Assembly: GCA_036426205.1 (NCBI GenBank)
Contig: CM071568.1
Coordinates: 215,555,245-215,619,244, forward strand
Reading direction: 5' to 3'
DNA length: 64,000 nt
Source: Ascaphus truei
Lineage: Eukaryota > Chordata > Amphibia > Anura > Ascaphidae
The position numbers were made by a program, and so were the translations under genes. How positions within the stretch are numbered: position 1 is the first letter of the stretch; every line of letters starts with the position of its first letter. Shown here piece after piece: positions 1 through 11,000 of the stretch. The notes below the pieces were generated by a model, which saw nothing but the letters and a program-made list of their open reading frames with translations, had not been told where the DNA came from and searched no databases.

Positions 1-117
1 TCTACAAAGATTGACATAAATAAAATAGGAATAGAAGTCGGACTATATATCTATCTCACATTTGGAAGCGACAAGACAATCTTACAAGGGAACTTTCCAC
101 TGTGCTTCAAAAGAAAA

Positions 118-197
118 GTGTTTGCCCAGTGTGTTTGTGTTTATGTGTGTGTATATATGTATGTGTATATGTATATGTGTGTGTGTATATATGACTC
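118..197. repeat. TG/TA-rich microsatellite
   Basis: This is an interrupted alternating tract of GT and TA steps (GTGTTTATGTGTGTGTATATATG and similar). The reading frames across it on the reverse strand are only Thr/His/Ile repeats and are not genes. The rest of the first 540 bases holds nothing I recognise. Confidence 0.85.
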
Positions 198-535
198 CAG
201 GAAGAACTTTGTCCTTGAGATATTTGTAGTTTTGTGTGCTTGTTTGTAGTGGTGTATCGTGTTTGTTTTTTTTGTGTATGTGTGTGTTCAAAATGTGACC
301 GCGTGGTCATGGATAGAGTTGCAACATCTTCTGATATTTCAATTTTATAATGCCTGCATGAGAGAGCCCTGACTAGTTGACAAACCTGCACGTTGATTGG
401 GAACCAACACTGATGAGCTTCGGGTTCAGTTGAGAGAAAAAACTTGAAAATGTACGAGCAGTGTAGGCTGCTGCTTTAAAATTATCTATATGTTCATATC
501 TCTCAATTGAATCTAGTGAACATGGCCACCTCCAG

Positions 536-563
536 TGGTGAGAAAGTTTGAGAACCACTTGGG
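536..563 (-). mobile_element. hAT (Charlie-like) terminal fragment
   Basis: Read on the reverse strand this is CAAGTGGTTCTCAAACTTTC, closely like the terminal inverted repeats of Charlie-type hAT transposons, which begin CAGTGGTTCTCAAAC. Only one end is visible. The partner terminus and the 8-bp duplication were not found, so it is probably a truncated relic. Confidence 0.4.
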
Positions 564-639
564 ATTCTCACATATTTCAAACCTAAAATATTATTAGATC
601 TTCATCGAAGGCCTAAAAATAGCTAAAGATAACCTGGTC

Positions 640-1970
640 AAAAACATCTGTTTATCCACAAATGATTAAACATTCAATATCCATGTGTGAAAAAATATGT
701 GAACCTTTACATTCAATACCCCTTGAGCAGCAATAACTTAAACTACGTGTTTCCTGGTCACTCTCATATCGTTTTTGAAGAATTTTGGCCCATTCCTTCT
801 TACAGAACTGCTTCAACTCGGAGACATTTGAGGGCTTCCTTGCATGGACAGCTCACTTCATGTCCTGCCAAAACATTTCAATGAGTTTAGGTCCAGACTT
901 TGACTAGGCTTTTCTAAAACATGGAATTCCTTCTTCTGCAGCCATTCTTTTGTAGATCTGCTTGTATGTTTAGGATCATTGTCTTGCTGCATGACCCTTT
1001 TTCGCTTCAGTTCACAGAAAGATGGCTTGACATTCTCCTCTAGAATCTTCTGCTGCAGAATTTGTGGTTGTGTCAATGATTGCTTGTACTGCTTGTACAA
1101 GTCCTGAGGCAGCAAAGGAGCCCTAAACCATCACACTTCCATCACCATGCTTGACGGTTGGGATAAGGTTCTTCTGTTCGAACACAGTGTTAGGTGAAAA
1201 CCAAATATAACGTTTCTCATTTGAGGCCAAAAAGTTCTACCTTTGACTCGTCTGTCCAGATAACATTGTTCCAGGAGTCTTGTGGATCATCGATTTGGCT
1301 CTTTGGTGAACTTTTGATGGGCAGCAAAGTTCTTTTTAGAGAGCAGTGGTGTCTTTCTGGCTATCCTTCCATGAACACCATTCTTGTTAAGTCTTTTTCT
1401 GATAGTTGAGTCATGAACACTCACATTAGCCACGGCAAGAGTGGCCTGCAGAGCCTTGTATGTTACTCGGGGTTCTTTGACTTTCTGGATAATTTGCCGG
1501 TTTGTTCTTTGAGACATTTTGGTAGGATGACCACTCCTGGGTATAGTCACTGTGGTCTTGAACATTCTCCATTTTTCTGACCGTGGATTACTTTTGATAG
1601 TAGCATGACATGTTTCCACACACTGTATGGTGACCAAACTCACAAAGTTCATGATATTTATATAGGGTGGGGCCTCCCAAACTCACCCATGAAGATTGAT
1701 CCAATTATTTAAACACCTGATTCTAATTATAGTCTCTAATTTAGCTGATAAAACCAGGGTTTCATTTACTTTTGTACATACCCTGACTCTTAATCACTCA
1801 TTGTTTTGTCTAATTCATACATCATTTTTTTCAAAAGGCATGGAATTTTTTAATATAAACCGTATTGGATATTTCTGAAATGACTTGGCTTGATTCAAGG
1901 TTGTCATAGATAAACTATGGAATTTTCGTAATTATCATTGCGATTCACCAACATTTTGTCGCCACTGTAT
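640..1970 (-). mobile_element. Tc1/mariner transposon, degenerate
   Basis: A Tc1-type DNA transposon lies on the reverse strand. The right end reads CGCCACTGTA next to a TA, as expected of Tc1 termini. The left side carries the subterminal 'AAAAATATGTGAACC' typical of the family, but the outer left repeat looks eroded, so that boundary is approximate. The internal region encodes a broken transposase. About 1.3 kb is close to the usual 1.3-1.6 kb of fish and frog Tc1 elements. Confidence 0.85.
858..1652 (-). pseudogene. Tc1 transposase pseudogene
   Basis: This is a cut-and-paste transposase that would bind the inverted repeats and move the element to TA sites. The first reading frame (1652-1287) holds the paired-like DNA-binding part, with the RSGHPTKMSQRTNR hook region, a VTYKALQATL helix-turn-helix and a TIRKRLNKNGVHGRIARKTP segment. 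A second frame (1115-858) holds the catalytic region with [17 protein letters not shown] and the PSQSLDLN motif, where the second catalytic Asp of the DDE triad is recognisable. The frames are not continuous: frameshifts separate the N and C parts and the middle DDE segment is not open. It is therefore a dead copy. Confidence 0.88.
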
Positions 1971-2244
1971 GTAACTTGTTGTGGTTTTTTTTTTTTTTTT
2001 AAAGAGCCATTGGGATTACAACTATAAAACTAAGTGGGAGATGTACATCCCTCTGCTTTGGGTTCATGTACTGCGATCCCGGTTTAACTGCCATTCAAGT
2101 CAATGGAAGTTAAAGCAGGATCGCAGTGTTGTTAACACATACAAGAGGTTGGTGAATCTTCCTCTGTCTCCTAACCCTGTTGTGAAAGGTATCTATTAGT
2201 ATTTGTAAAAATGTCGGAAAACTATATGAAGTCTTTAGGGTATG
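1971..2244. other. intronic spacer, no feature seen
   Basis: Apart from a poly-T run near 1986-2000 I see nothing recognisable here. It separates the Tc1 relic from the solo LTR. Confidence 0.5.
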
Positions 2245-2745
2245 TGTGACAGGGCAGAACCCCTGTCTAAAAGGGTTTCAATAGAAAGCCTGTATTGATC
2301 TGAGGAATCCAGCAGGGAGCTAGTTAATTACAACTACAGACAATTAACCAGTCTCCACCTGACTCATCAGACAGGTAGAAAAGCCTCCTGCTTGAGCTGC
2401 AGGGGAGATCTCTGGAGTACAGAGCGACTGTGCTGCTAGCAAGACACCCTAAAACCAGATTCTCTACATCCAGCGCGCAGCGGACCCTGGAACCCGCTAG
2501 AGGGTGGCCCCCAACAGACACAACCCAGAAACTGACCGAAAGCGCCTCTGCTTACAGGTACCTCTTTGGACTTTGGGTCATAGGTTGGCAAGAGGCCTAT
2601 CCTCCCAGCCTTGCAGATAGGGACTGTTTGTTTAATTTTGTGCTTCCTTAAACTGTATTGCTTAAAGCTACGTACTGAATAAAAGCCATGGTTTATTTTC
2701 CCCAAATATGTCTCCCTGATCGTACCTCTGCACTTGTCTCTTACA
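2245..2745 (+). mobile_element. solo LTR (501 bp)
   Basis: The segment starts TGTGACAGGG and ends CTCTTACA, so it has the 5'-TG...CA-3' boundaries of a long terminal repeat. The flanking 5-mers are GTATG and ATATG, a target-site duplication with one mismatch. A polyadenylation signal (AATAAA) lies near 2678-2683, about 65 bases from the end, which sets the orientation as plus. No primer-binding site, gag or pol lies next to it, so it is a solo LTR left by recombination of a Gypsy- or ERV-type element. The family is not identified. Confidence 0.75.
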
Positions 2746-2917
2746 ATATGTATAAGCTAATTTGATTGTTTTAGTAACTAGCTGTATTCACTGAGGAGTA
2801 TTTCTTTGAATGGAGCAGTTTGCTAAAGTACAGATCAATCCCAAGCACATGCATAGTCTACCAGTGCAGGGAAGAAGATACGTTACAGGCTTAGCTACCA
2901 CTAATGGGGCAATAAGG

Positions 2918-3217
2918 CAGCGGCGCGCAAACTGGGGGGCGGGAGAATTTGTACGGGGGGGGGGGGGTGTAGGCGGTTGCAGAGGCCCCGCGCTCTTCCC
3001 CACAGCATTATAATTAAATGCCTGGGGAGGCGTGGGGCCTCTGTAACTCACTTACCTGCTCCTTTGCTGGGTCTTCGGCGACGCGTCGCCATGGCAATGC
3101 GGCGTCAAATGACGCTGTGGGGTCACTTGAAATCACATGACCCGCAACGTCATTTGACGCCGAGTCATTGGGAGAGGGGGTCACAAACGCCGCAGCAAGG
3201 AAGTTTGCGCACCCCTG
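2918..3217. mobile_element. hAT MITE, family 'GCGCAAACT', copy A
   Basis: This non-autonomous element has termini CAGCGGCGCGCAAACTGG and AAGTTTGCGCACCCCTG. It is flanked by the 8-bp duplication CAATAAGG/CAATGAGG (7 of 8), which is diagnostic of hAT transposition. It contains a poly-G run and an internal inverted pair built on GGCGTCAAATGACGC and GCGTCATTTGACGCC. It is strongly GC-rich against AT-rich surroundings. No coding capacity is evident: the open frames here are compositional. Confidence 0.9.
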
Positions 3218-3225
3218 CAATGAGG

Positions 3226-4756
3226 GGATGTACAAACATTAGTGGAAATTATTTTCAATGGCAGCCCATATCTAAAAGGCAGAAAAATAGACTGAAAAAA
3301 AAAAACCTTTTCATTTTAAAAATGCATTTTAATTCAGATATTTTCAGGTCCACATTAGTCAATGACTTAAATGTTAATAGGAAATTGCACACCGCTCCAT
3401 GTTTAACTGTACGTAACATGTAAATATCAGGAATATTGCTCAGCAACCTTTTTTTGAGATGTGAACAATAAATCTTATACAATTAAAATACTTTAAAAAT
3501 TAAGTATACATTCAATATTCATACACTAGACAATAATATGAGATGGCACCATGTTAAAATGTTAAACTTAATCCCATAGATATTGCATAATTTGACAGTT
3601 TAGTACTGTTCTTCATAATTCCTTGGGGACTTCTAGTGCCAGCGACAATCATTTTTAAATTAATAATCCTTAAACTGTATTTGCATACATTGCTTCTGCT
3701 GGAAAGTTGTCAAGCATATAATGCATTTATACCGAGGCGTGCTCAAGCAGACTATAAAACAAAGTGCAACTACTTTAATTTATAGTTAAAATGGTACATT
3801 GCATATAGTTTATTCCAACATTTAAGAACAATTTATTTATATATTGGATGCATAAATGAAATTAATCTATTTTTGATACACAATTGAGTATTTGATAAAT
3901 ACCACCAGACATTCAGCGGATTAATCCACAACAAGTTCACTCCACCCCCTCCCCCCCCATGCAATGATCATACATAACTCTTTCCCTAATGATCACCACA
4001 GTACTAAAACACAGTGCAGGAACAGGCAGCAGCACATGCAAGTTATTGCGGGCGCAACTTCAATAAGCACCTCGGTGATTGAAGCTTCACCTACCACCCT
4101 ATCTTGACCTGCAGTGCTTTTTGGTACCTTGTGAAACGTGCGGTCCCCACTGGGCTCCTTTTACAAGCTGTGATACGTAAATCACAATCTAGAGTTGCTG
4201 TGGACATGCATCGAATCTTCAACATGCATTTACAAGTCAGAATTTTGGTATTTGAAGTATGTGGTTTTTTTGTTGGTTTGTTTTCCCCCAAAGCTTGATG
4301 GGTCAATAAGTATTATTCTGTATTAAACAGAATCTATATTGGTGGTACTGTATAACATAATCTATTACTCTTTTGCTGAACATTCATCAACAACCGTGTG
4401 ATGGGTTTTTTTTTCCTGTCACCTCTACTAAATACAGTTTATTTGATCTCTTCCTATAATTTGTCCCTCAATTAACCTGCCAAATCCTTCTCAAAGCTAA
4501 GCTTTTTCAATGGAACAGGCCATCGATTCTCTTAGGTTGTGACAATACTTTGTTGTTTGAGGCTACATGTCCAAAACCAAACGTATAGGAAATAATTTTC
4601 AACTAAAATAATTGGTATGTGCCACTTGACCAATGGTACCTAACCTTTTTTCACTTGGTCACACTTCCGACATCATGGATAAAAGCTGACCCCTCCCCCC
4701 TTTCTCCTGGAAACTGTGTGTACCTGATATTTTTTCACTCCACACTTGTACAAGGC
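3226..4756. other. AT-rich intronic stretch
   Basis: I find no gene, RNA gene or clear repeat family in this 1.5 kb. It contains short homopolymers (poly-A near 3296, C-rich near 3950, T-runs near 4265 and 4410) and short chance ORFs only. Confidence 0.5.
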
Positions 4757-4759
4757 TTA

Positions 4760-4943
4760 GGCTACGCTTATAGTGCCCGCGACGATGACGACAGGCTACG
4801 GGTGCTGGAAAAATCAAATTGAGATGACTTCCAGCGATCACAACCAAGCCGTCGCTCCGTCACGTCGCACTTACTATAAGTGCACGCGACGGCGGCAATG
4901 CATTTGTTTTGACGTCGCTGTCGCCGGCACTATAAACGCAGCC
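4760..4943. mobile_element. TWA-target MITE, 'CTTATAGTGCC' family, copy 1
   Basis: The termini are GGCTACGCTTATAGTGCC and GGCACTATAAACGCAGCC. The 3-bp duplication TTA is present on both sides (4757-4759 and 4944-4946). A TWA target with GG...CC ends fits the PIF/Harbinger superfamily; that assignment is inference from the target and ends. An internal segment with ACTTATAAG-type half sites repeats the terminal sequence in the middle of the element. Three related copies occur near 14.9, 40.3 and 45.1 kb. Confidence 0.82.
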
Positions 4944-5089
4944 TTAAAAACGAGAAGACCTAGTGAATGGAAAAACTACTTATTTTCAACTGAACAAACA
5001 TTAAACATTTGCAACAGAAATAAAGAATTCTAAAATCTAAACATTAACATTAAAATGATACAAACGTAATCATTTTAATTAAACTAATG

Positions 5090-6960
5090 GGATTTCTGCT
5101 GCTGAATTTTCTTCTCAAGAACATGACATTTTGGTTGAACAGTTCGTGATGCAGCCAACCTTACACATGCTTGAACATTGCTAGGAGTTAGTTGCAAATG
5201 TTTTTTTATGTTTGAGGTTTACCAAGTTAGAGAAGGCTTGCTCTGAAAGGTAACTGATCAATGAGGCCAAGCTATAACAATACTCTTGTTTTTAAACTGT
5301 GGTCCAAAAATCTGAACATAAGTTCATTTGTAATAATTTCATTTTGAATCGCAATGAAGTTCCAGGAGGTTCTCTTCGTCCAAATTTCAGACTGCATTCT
5401 ACCAGATTCGCTGGAATGAATAGATTTGTGATCCGGTTGTATTTCTGTATGTATCCTTTGGAATTTTGAGGAAAATACTACAAAAATGTATCTCCCAAAA
5501 GCTTTCTTTGTAACGATGTGCGGATTCATTTGAACTACAACATTCTCATCTACAACTTCATCTATGACAGTTGAAAAGTGGCCAAAGTCTGACAGATCAT
5601 TCTCTTTGATACGTCGTTTCCACATTAATATTTTCACCTTAAATGTTTCGATTTTTACTTTATTTTTTTCTGAAGCTGAAGACACATCAATGGAGACTGA
5701 CATTGAGTACATTCAGCTTCTCAAAAATGTCAGCAAGATATCCAGGTTTCGCAATCCACAAATCCTCTTCAAAGTAAATTGCTCTGGGATTTTTGCTTTC
5801 AATGAGAAAAACATGAACACATTTCCGCAGATCAAAGCCTCCACAATGCAACGCCCTGTGACAACCAGCAAACTTCACAATAGTACAAGAGAACGATCAC
5901 ATTCTGTCATACCTTCACATAGTTCCTGAAATACCATCGATTGTTTGGCATTCGATTTTGATGATTTTAACTGCCTGTTCCATAACTTCATCAAAGGGGC
6001 TAAGTTCCTTGTCAAGATTTTGAAAGTACAAATCACAATGCGAAGTTTCACAATGTGGAGCACGTTTCTTGATCATCGCTGCTGCTGCATTCCTGACTCC
6101 AACCATCGTTGCAGCCCCATCTGTGGTCACACTGGAACACTTATCAAGAGAAGTCCATCGCAAGAAATTTAAAGTGTCTGTCCCAATCATTTAACCAATG
6201 TCTTCAGAAATGGAACTGTTCACAAATACTTTCCTTTTCCACGTAGACAAATCGAACATCCCATCAGCTGGGCTCTCTTGGTGACATCAGTTGATTCATC
6301 AAATTGTAATCCATATCAAGGACTTTCCCTTCGTTTTCTGATTACTTGATTTGAGTAAGTTCTCCGATATCAATTGCTTTTTTCTCTCAATTGTATTGTC
6401 TGACAGTGTAATATTTTCAAGCCTGGCCTTTTGCAGACTGTCCCAATACCTAGTCTGAAGCAATAAGCATGGCTGGAACAATGATCTCCTCAGCTTTTGT
6501 TACCGGTTTTTTTTTTTACTCCAAGAAGATAAGCAATACGAAGAGCTGCTCGAGTGAAGTGTGTATTGAGACCAGATGTGGAACTGCTATGATAATCTTC
6601 AAAGTTTTGCGATGACATTGTCAACTTTCGTTTCACATTTTCAAAGTAGCATTTTGGTTAATTCAGGAGTCCAGGATGTTTCTTTTCCAGATGACGGAGT
6701 TTGCTTGGTACGATACACTCATTTGCCATTTTCTGATGACAAAGCAAACAACTAGCTGCTGGCTAATCTTTTTCCACTTCTTCTTTTGTCAAATAAAACC
6801 CAAACTTTAGTCATCATTCCACTTCCTGTTTTTCACACCCTTTTGTTTACTTTTTAGTACTATTGTCACAGGCGAAGATGTTGTGCCTTCACTGTAATCT
6901 TCATGCTCATGAACAGTAGTATTGTCAGGTTTCCTCTTCTCGGCTCTAGTAACATATTAA
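5090..6960 (-). pseudogene. hAT transposase pseudogene (ZBED5-like BED/hAT family)
   Basis: This is a decayed hAT transposase on the reverse strand. N-terminal fragments near 6740-6600 resemble a BED zinc finger tail (SKLRHLEKKHP) followed by SGLNTHFTRAALRIAYLLGV. The central RNase H-like part has SVTTDGAATMVGVRNAAAAM around 6130-6070, which includes the catalytic 'TDGA' Asp, then APHCETSHC and QAVKIIK. Further on come KVKILMWKRRI and a C-terminal dimerisation remnant near 5280-5180 (LSEQAF-like, then N-L-K). These match the order seen in ZBED5/EPM2AIP1-type and Charlie-type transposases. Stops and frameshifts break it into at least five pieces, so it is not a domesticated gene. Termini and duplication were not found. 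Confidence 0.85.
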
Positions 6961-7081
6961 CCTAATATATTATCCCTTTGTTAAACTCTAAATGAAAATG
7001 TCAGTAAGTCTTAATTCTTTATACTAATTACTCTTAAAATAGGTTAACAAGCAATATAATGTGTTAATAGAGATTTATTAT

Positions 7082-8032
7082 TGTGATGGAAAGGGGCCCA
7101 GGGACCAGCATAATGAAGGTTAAGCCTGGGCTCATCTGGCCACCAGACCCCTGAGCTACCCTGTTGCATCCATGTACAGAGTGTGAAAATGTGTGTTAAT
7201 GCATAGCCAAAGTCTCTGGACATGCGTGGCTGAGAAACCGTTTGTGCAGCTCGCATGTCTAGAGAAATGGCTATTGCTGGGACTGGAGGAGGAGGGATGT
7301 GTACTCCGGCCTGGGGAACGTTGTCTCTGAGGGAAGTGCAATTGTTCAGCCCAGACTCTGATTCAGCTATCTCCACAAGAGGTATCCTGCTGAAACTGGA
7401 ACCTGTGGTCTGGGTCTAAGCCCCAACTGACTCGGGTCTCAGTGGTTCGTTTGAATTTCCCACTGCCCTGATTGGCCTATGTAGCTCACTCTATGATTGG
7501 CCCATGCAGTATCCGTGTTGTAATTGGCCCACATGTAGCATTCATGCTCTGATTGGTTCGCAGCCCTTCATACTTTCAGATGGAGGCTTAACTCTATGTA
7601 AAGAGATTGCAATCTCACTTCCACAGTTAATTCTTATCCTGATGTGGAGGTGAACTAAGCGGTGTGCTCCCAGGCTGTGCCTGAGACACCTGAAAATGAG
7701 GCTGGGAGCCTAACCAAGCGAGAAGTTTGAGTGCTTTGTGCTACGGGACTGTGTTGCCAGAGAAGGGGAGAGCAGGACTTTTAAGCGGCAGATTTAAAAG
7801 CGCTCTTCTGCGAATTGCACTAGAAAGGTCTGGACGGTCCATACCCCTACGGAGTATGGAAACAAACTCTGTGTAGGCCAGCTAGGATTCCCCCTTTATT
7901 TCCTGTTTTAGGGAGTATAGCTCTGATTTGTGTTGCGCTTGCTGGATCCGGCTTGAATAAAATGTCTTTAGTGAACTACTTTGTCGTGTCTGGTGCCTTT
8001 AGCCCTGGATTAAGTTCTGGTCTTCCTTGACA
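7082..8032 (+). mobile_element. solo LTR (951 bp) with tandem CCAAT boxes
   Basis: The boundaries are TGTGATGG and TCCTTGACA, flanked by ATTAT/GTTAT (4 of 5). A series of ATTGG motifs (inverted CCAAT boxes) at about 7471, 7496, 7523 and 7552 has near-regular spacing of 25-30 bases and makes a plausible U3 enhancer/promoter block. A polyadenylation signal (AATAAA, 7956-7961) lies about 70 bases from the end, so the LTR reads plus. No internal retroviral genes are adjacent, so it is a solo LTR of a Gypsy- or ERV-like family. Its start region (AAGGTTAAGCC, then GG and CTCA) resembles that of the LTR at 16458, suggesting distant relationship. Confidence 0.75.
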
Positions 8033-11000
8033 GTTATATCTTCGTGTGTGTTTCTAGGACATTGACATCAGGTATTCTCAGGGTGTATATTGCTAATATG
8101 ATGAAACAACATTACTTAACCAAGCTTTCATTTACTTTGTGTTTTAGTGACTTTCAGTTGAAGTGTCTGTAGCACAGCCTATAGTACATACAATTATAGA
8201 CCTCAATTGTGCAAAAATAATGTGTTGTCGCACATACCGCTAATGTTTATACACTGCATAACAGCTTCAGCTATGCTGGAGACGCGTATGCGTAAAGTTT
8301 ACACAGAGAACAAACATGCTTGCAGGTTTTGATCATGGTCCGAGTTGAGCATGTCTATCTATACATATCAATTTTGTGACTATACACATATAGGATACAC
8401 CACTTTTTGTGGTCGCTCTTTCTGGTCACACCATCATTTCTTGTCACCCTAATAAGTGATGTTGGTCCGCCTAGCACTCGTTTGGGAATCACTGCACTAG
8501 ACTATCAATTACTGGCACAAAACTACAAATATAGGCACCGCGGTCACCAGTAGAAAGTCGTGACTTCATCTCCTTATGACATCACAACTTTTGTCCTCCG
8601 CAAGTAAAGCCGACACTGACCGCCATATTGTCACTTGCTTTGGAGATTAAATGTTCAATCTACCGTCGGGTACCAGGGAGGTACCTGGAGCCAGGATCTG
8701 TGTAGTGAGGCTCATAGGACCCCAGAGCCCATGATTTCAAATAAACATACTCCCTTCAAAAAAATTGAGACATTGTTCACAAGTTTAAACAATTACAGGC
8801 CGGTACTTTTGTATGCTGAATCGTAAAAAAGAGAGATAGAAAAGAGCGTTTATTGAAAATTGGTACTTGCACTTGTTTTTTTTTTTATAGAGGAGGATTG
8901 CATCTTTAAAAGCTAAAAGGCCTAAAAGTTTCCTTCAATATTATATCTTAAAGGTGTTATAAGTCACCAGAAAGAAACCAGAGGGGCGGGTGTGACCCGT
9001 AACAGTGTTTTTCTTTTATCACAGAGTCTAAATTAATTAGTTCTACTATACAAGTACAGTATAGCCCAGGAAAACCTTCAGTGTTTGTTGTAGTGGGCTA
9101 AAGACAAGTATCCCGTTCAGTATAACATATATCCGAAATCTACGTAATCCCCTCTGAGAATTACTGGACCCAAATTAATCATTTCCCTACTAATCCTGTG
9201 ATTGTAAAGCATAATCTTACTTTAGCATTCTTAAAAAACATTGTAATGAGGAGAAATTGGTGTATATTTATGTCTGTTGAAGGTATTTCCATGAGTACAA
9301 TGTAATGGAAGGAGGTCAATTTCTGAGTGTGTATAATGAAAGGAAGCTTTTTGCTATATAATGGAGTGAAATATGTCTGTTTCACTCCATTATATACACG
9401 TAGCTGGGGAGAAAATCATTATTCACAAAGTTTTCAATGTAGGTAATTAAATTGCAGTCAGGTTTGCACGTTGGTAGTCATATAAATGAGTAGATTGTTA
9501 AACTGACATTTATACACCGGCAGTAAACTCTCCTACATTCCCTACAGTATGTGCAGATAGGAGGCTGAAAAAGGGAATAGCGGTCATTACATAAAGCTAC
9601 ATGTTCTCTGTTTTAAAAATTTGTTTTTTAAGATGTACAATGTTCCCTCTGAAAATGAAGTGCTGAATGAATACGGCTTTATCTGGGTTAAAAAAAAAAA
9701 AAAATAAATAAATAATAATAAAAACCCAATATGGTTAAAATACAATTAGAAAAAAAAAAACCAGTTACAAGCCTGGTATAAACAGTTTTTTAGATTGTGT
9801 TTTTGTTAACCTCTCCACTGTCAGAGGTGTGCAACACATTACAGAGCACGGCAAACAACACCGCTCCCAGACCAAACAATTGTGCTGGCTGCCCCAAACG
9901 TGCGACTAGTGCTAGAGGCTTATTCTTTGGCTTAACCTGGTTTTATGGTTCAGTGCACTCAAACATTAGATTGTAAACTCTTTAAAATTGACATTCATTT
10001 TTCCTGCTAAATTTTCAATGCGATGCCACCATGAAGTATAAATAAATGAATGTGTATATAGGTAGCTGAAGGTAAGAAGCTAACCACTGCAATAGCATCA
10101 TTCTAAATATTATCCAAACGTGTCGAAAATATGTTGACCATTTCATTGGTTCCCATATTTGCTCAGTAGCACATAGAATAGGTATTCTTGTATCAGCCAC
10201 CGCCAAATGGAGTGTGGATACAAGGACTCGCAGCACAGAGTATTCTCTATTACAGCATTTTAAGTGGTGGACACCCATTTTAGCATAATTCCTGGTAAGA
10301 ATGGAAAATCTTGCATTTGGCAGTTTATTTTTTTTTCTCCTGCATTTTTGAATATGACCTGATTCTAAAAAAATAAAATCTATTTTAAGGAAGAGATTAC
10401 GGGTAAATTATTCTTGTCCATTTACAGTCCATTCATTCAATTAAGAGGAACGAGGGTGTTAAAGAACCAATTAACAAGCAAGGTTCTATGGTGATAGTGA
10501 CTTGGAGACAAAGCCATAAACCATTTAAAACCTGAAGTATCAGTAGTTTAAATGTTTTTTGCAAGCCTTAAAATATGTGGAATGTGTCTACGAAGGGAAG
10601 TATGCCTTTTGTATGCTTAGCCAAGAGATTTAACATTTCCACTAGCAGGTGGTTCTTAACTTTGGTAACCATATGGACCAGAAAATGGAAAATCTATTTA
10701 AGAAATGTTCTAATTCGTCTCCTCAAAACAGGAACTCCAGTGATGCACAGATATCCCTGGCTGCCTTTTGAATAAGACCACTTGCCAGCAGTAGTTGTTT
10801 AGAATATCCTTGTGATTTTTCCAATATTAAGAATGGACATGGTCTTCCTTTGTTGTATGTGCTTGGCATTAATATGCATAGCTTTATCTTTTGCATCTAT
10901 ACCATTTAGTTAAGGGCCACTGATTGCTCATGTACAAAAATGGGTTGTATTCTGTTATGTGATGGAATAATTTAATTTGGCAGAGAACTTAATTTTCTTT

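Noticed and set aside
5272..6190. Possible domesticated ZBED-like gene
   Set aside because: Numerous frameshifts and stops, and only scattered domain fragments, indicate a dead hAT copy.
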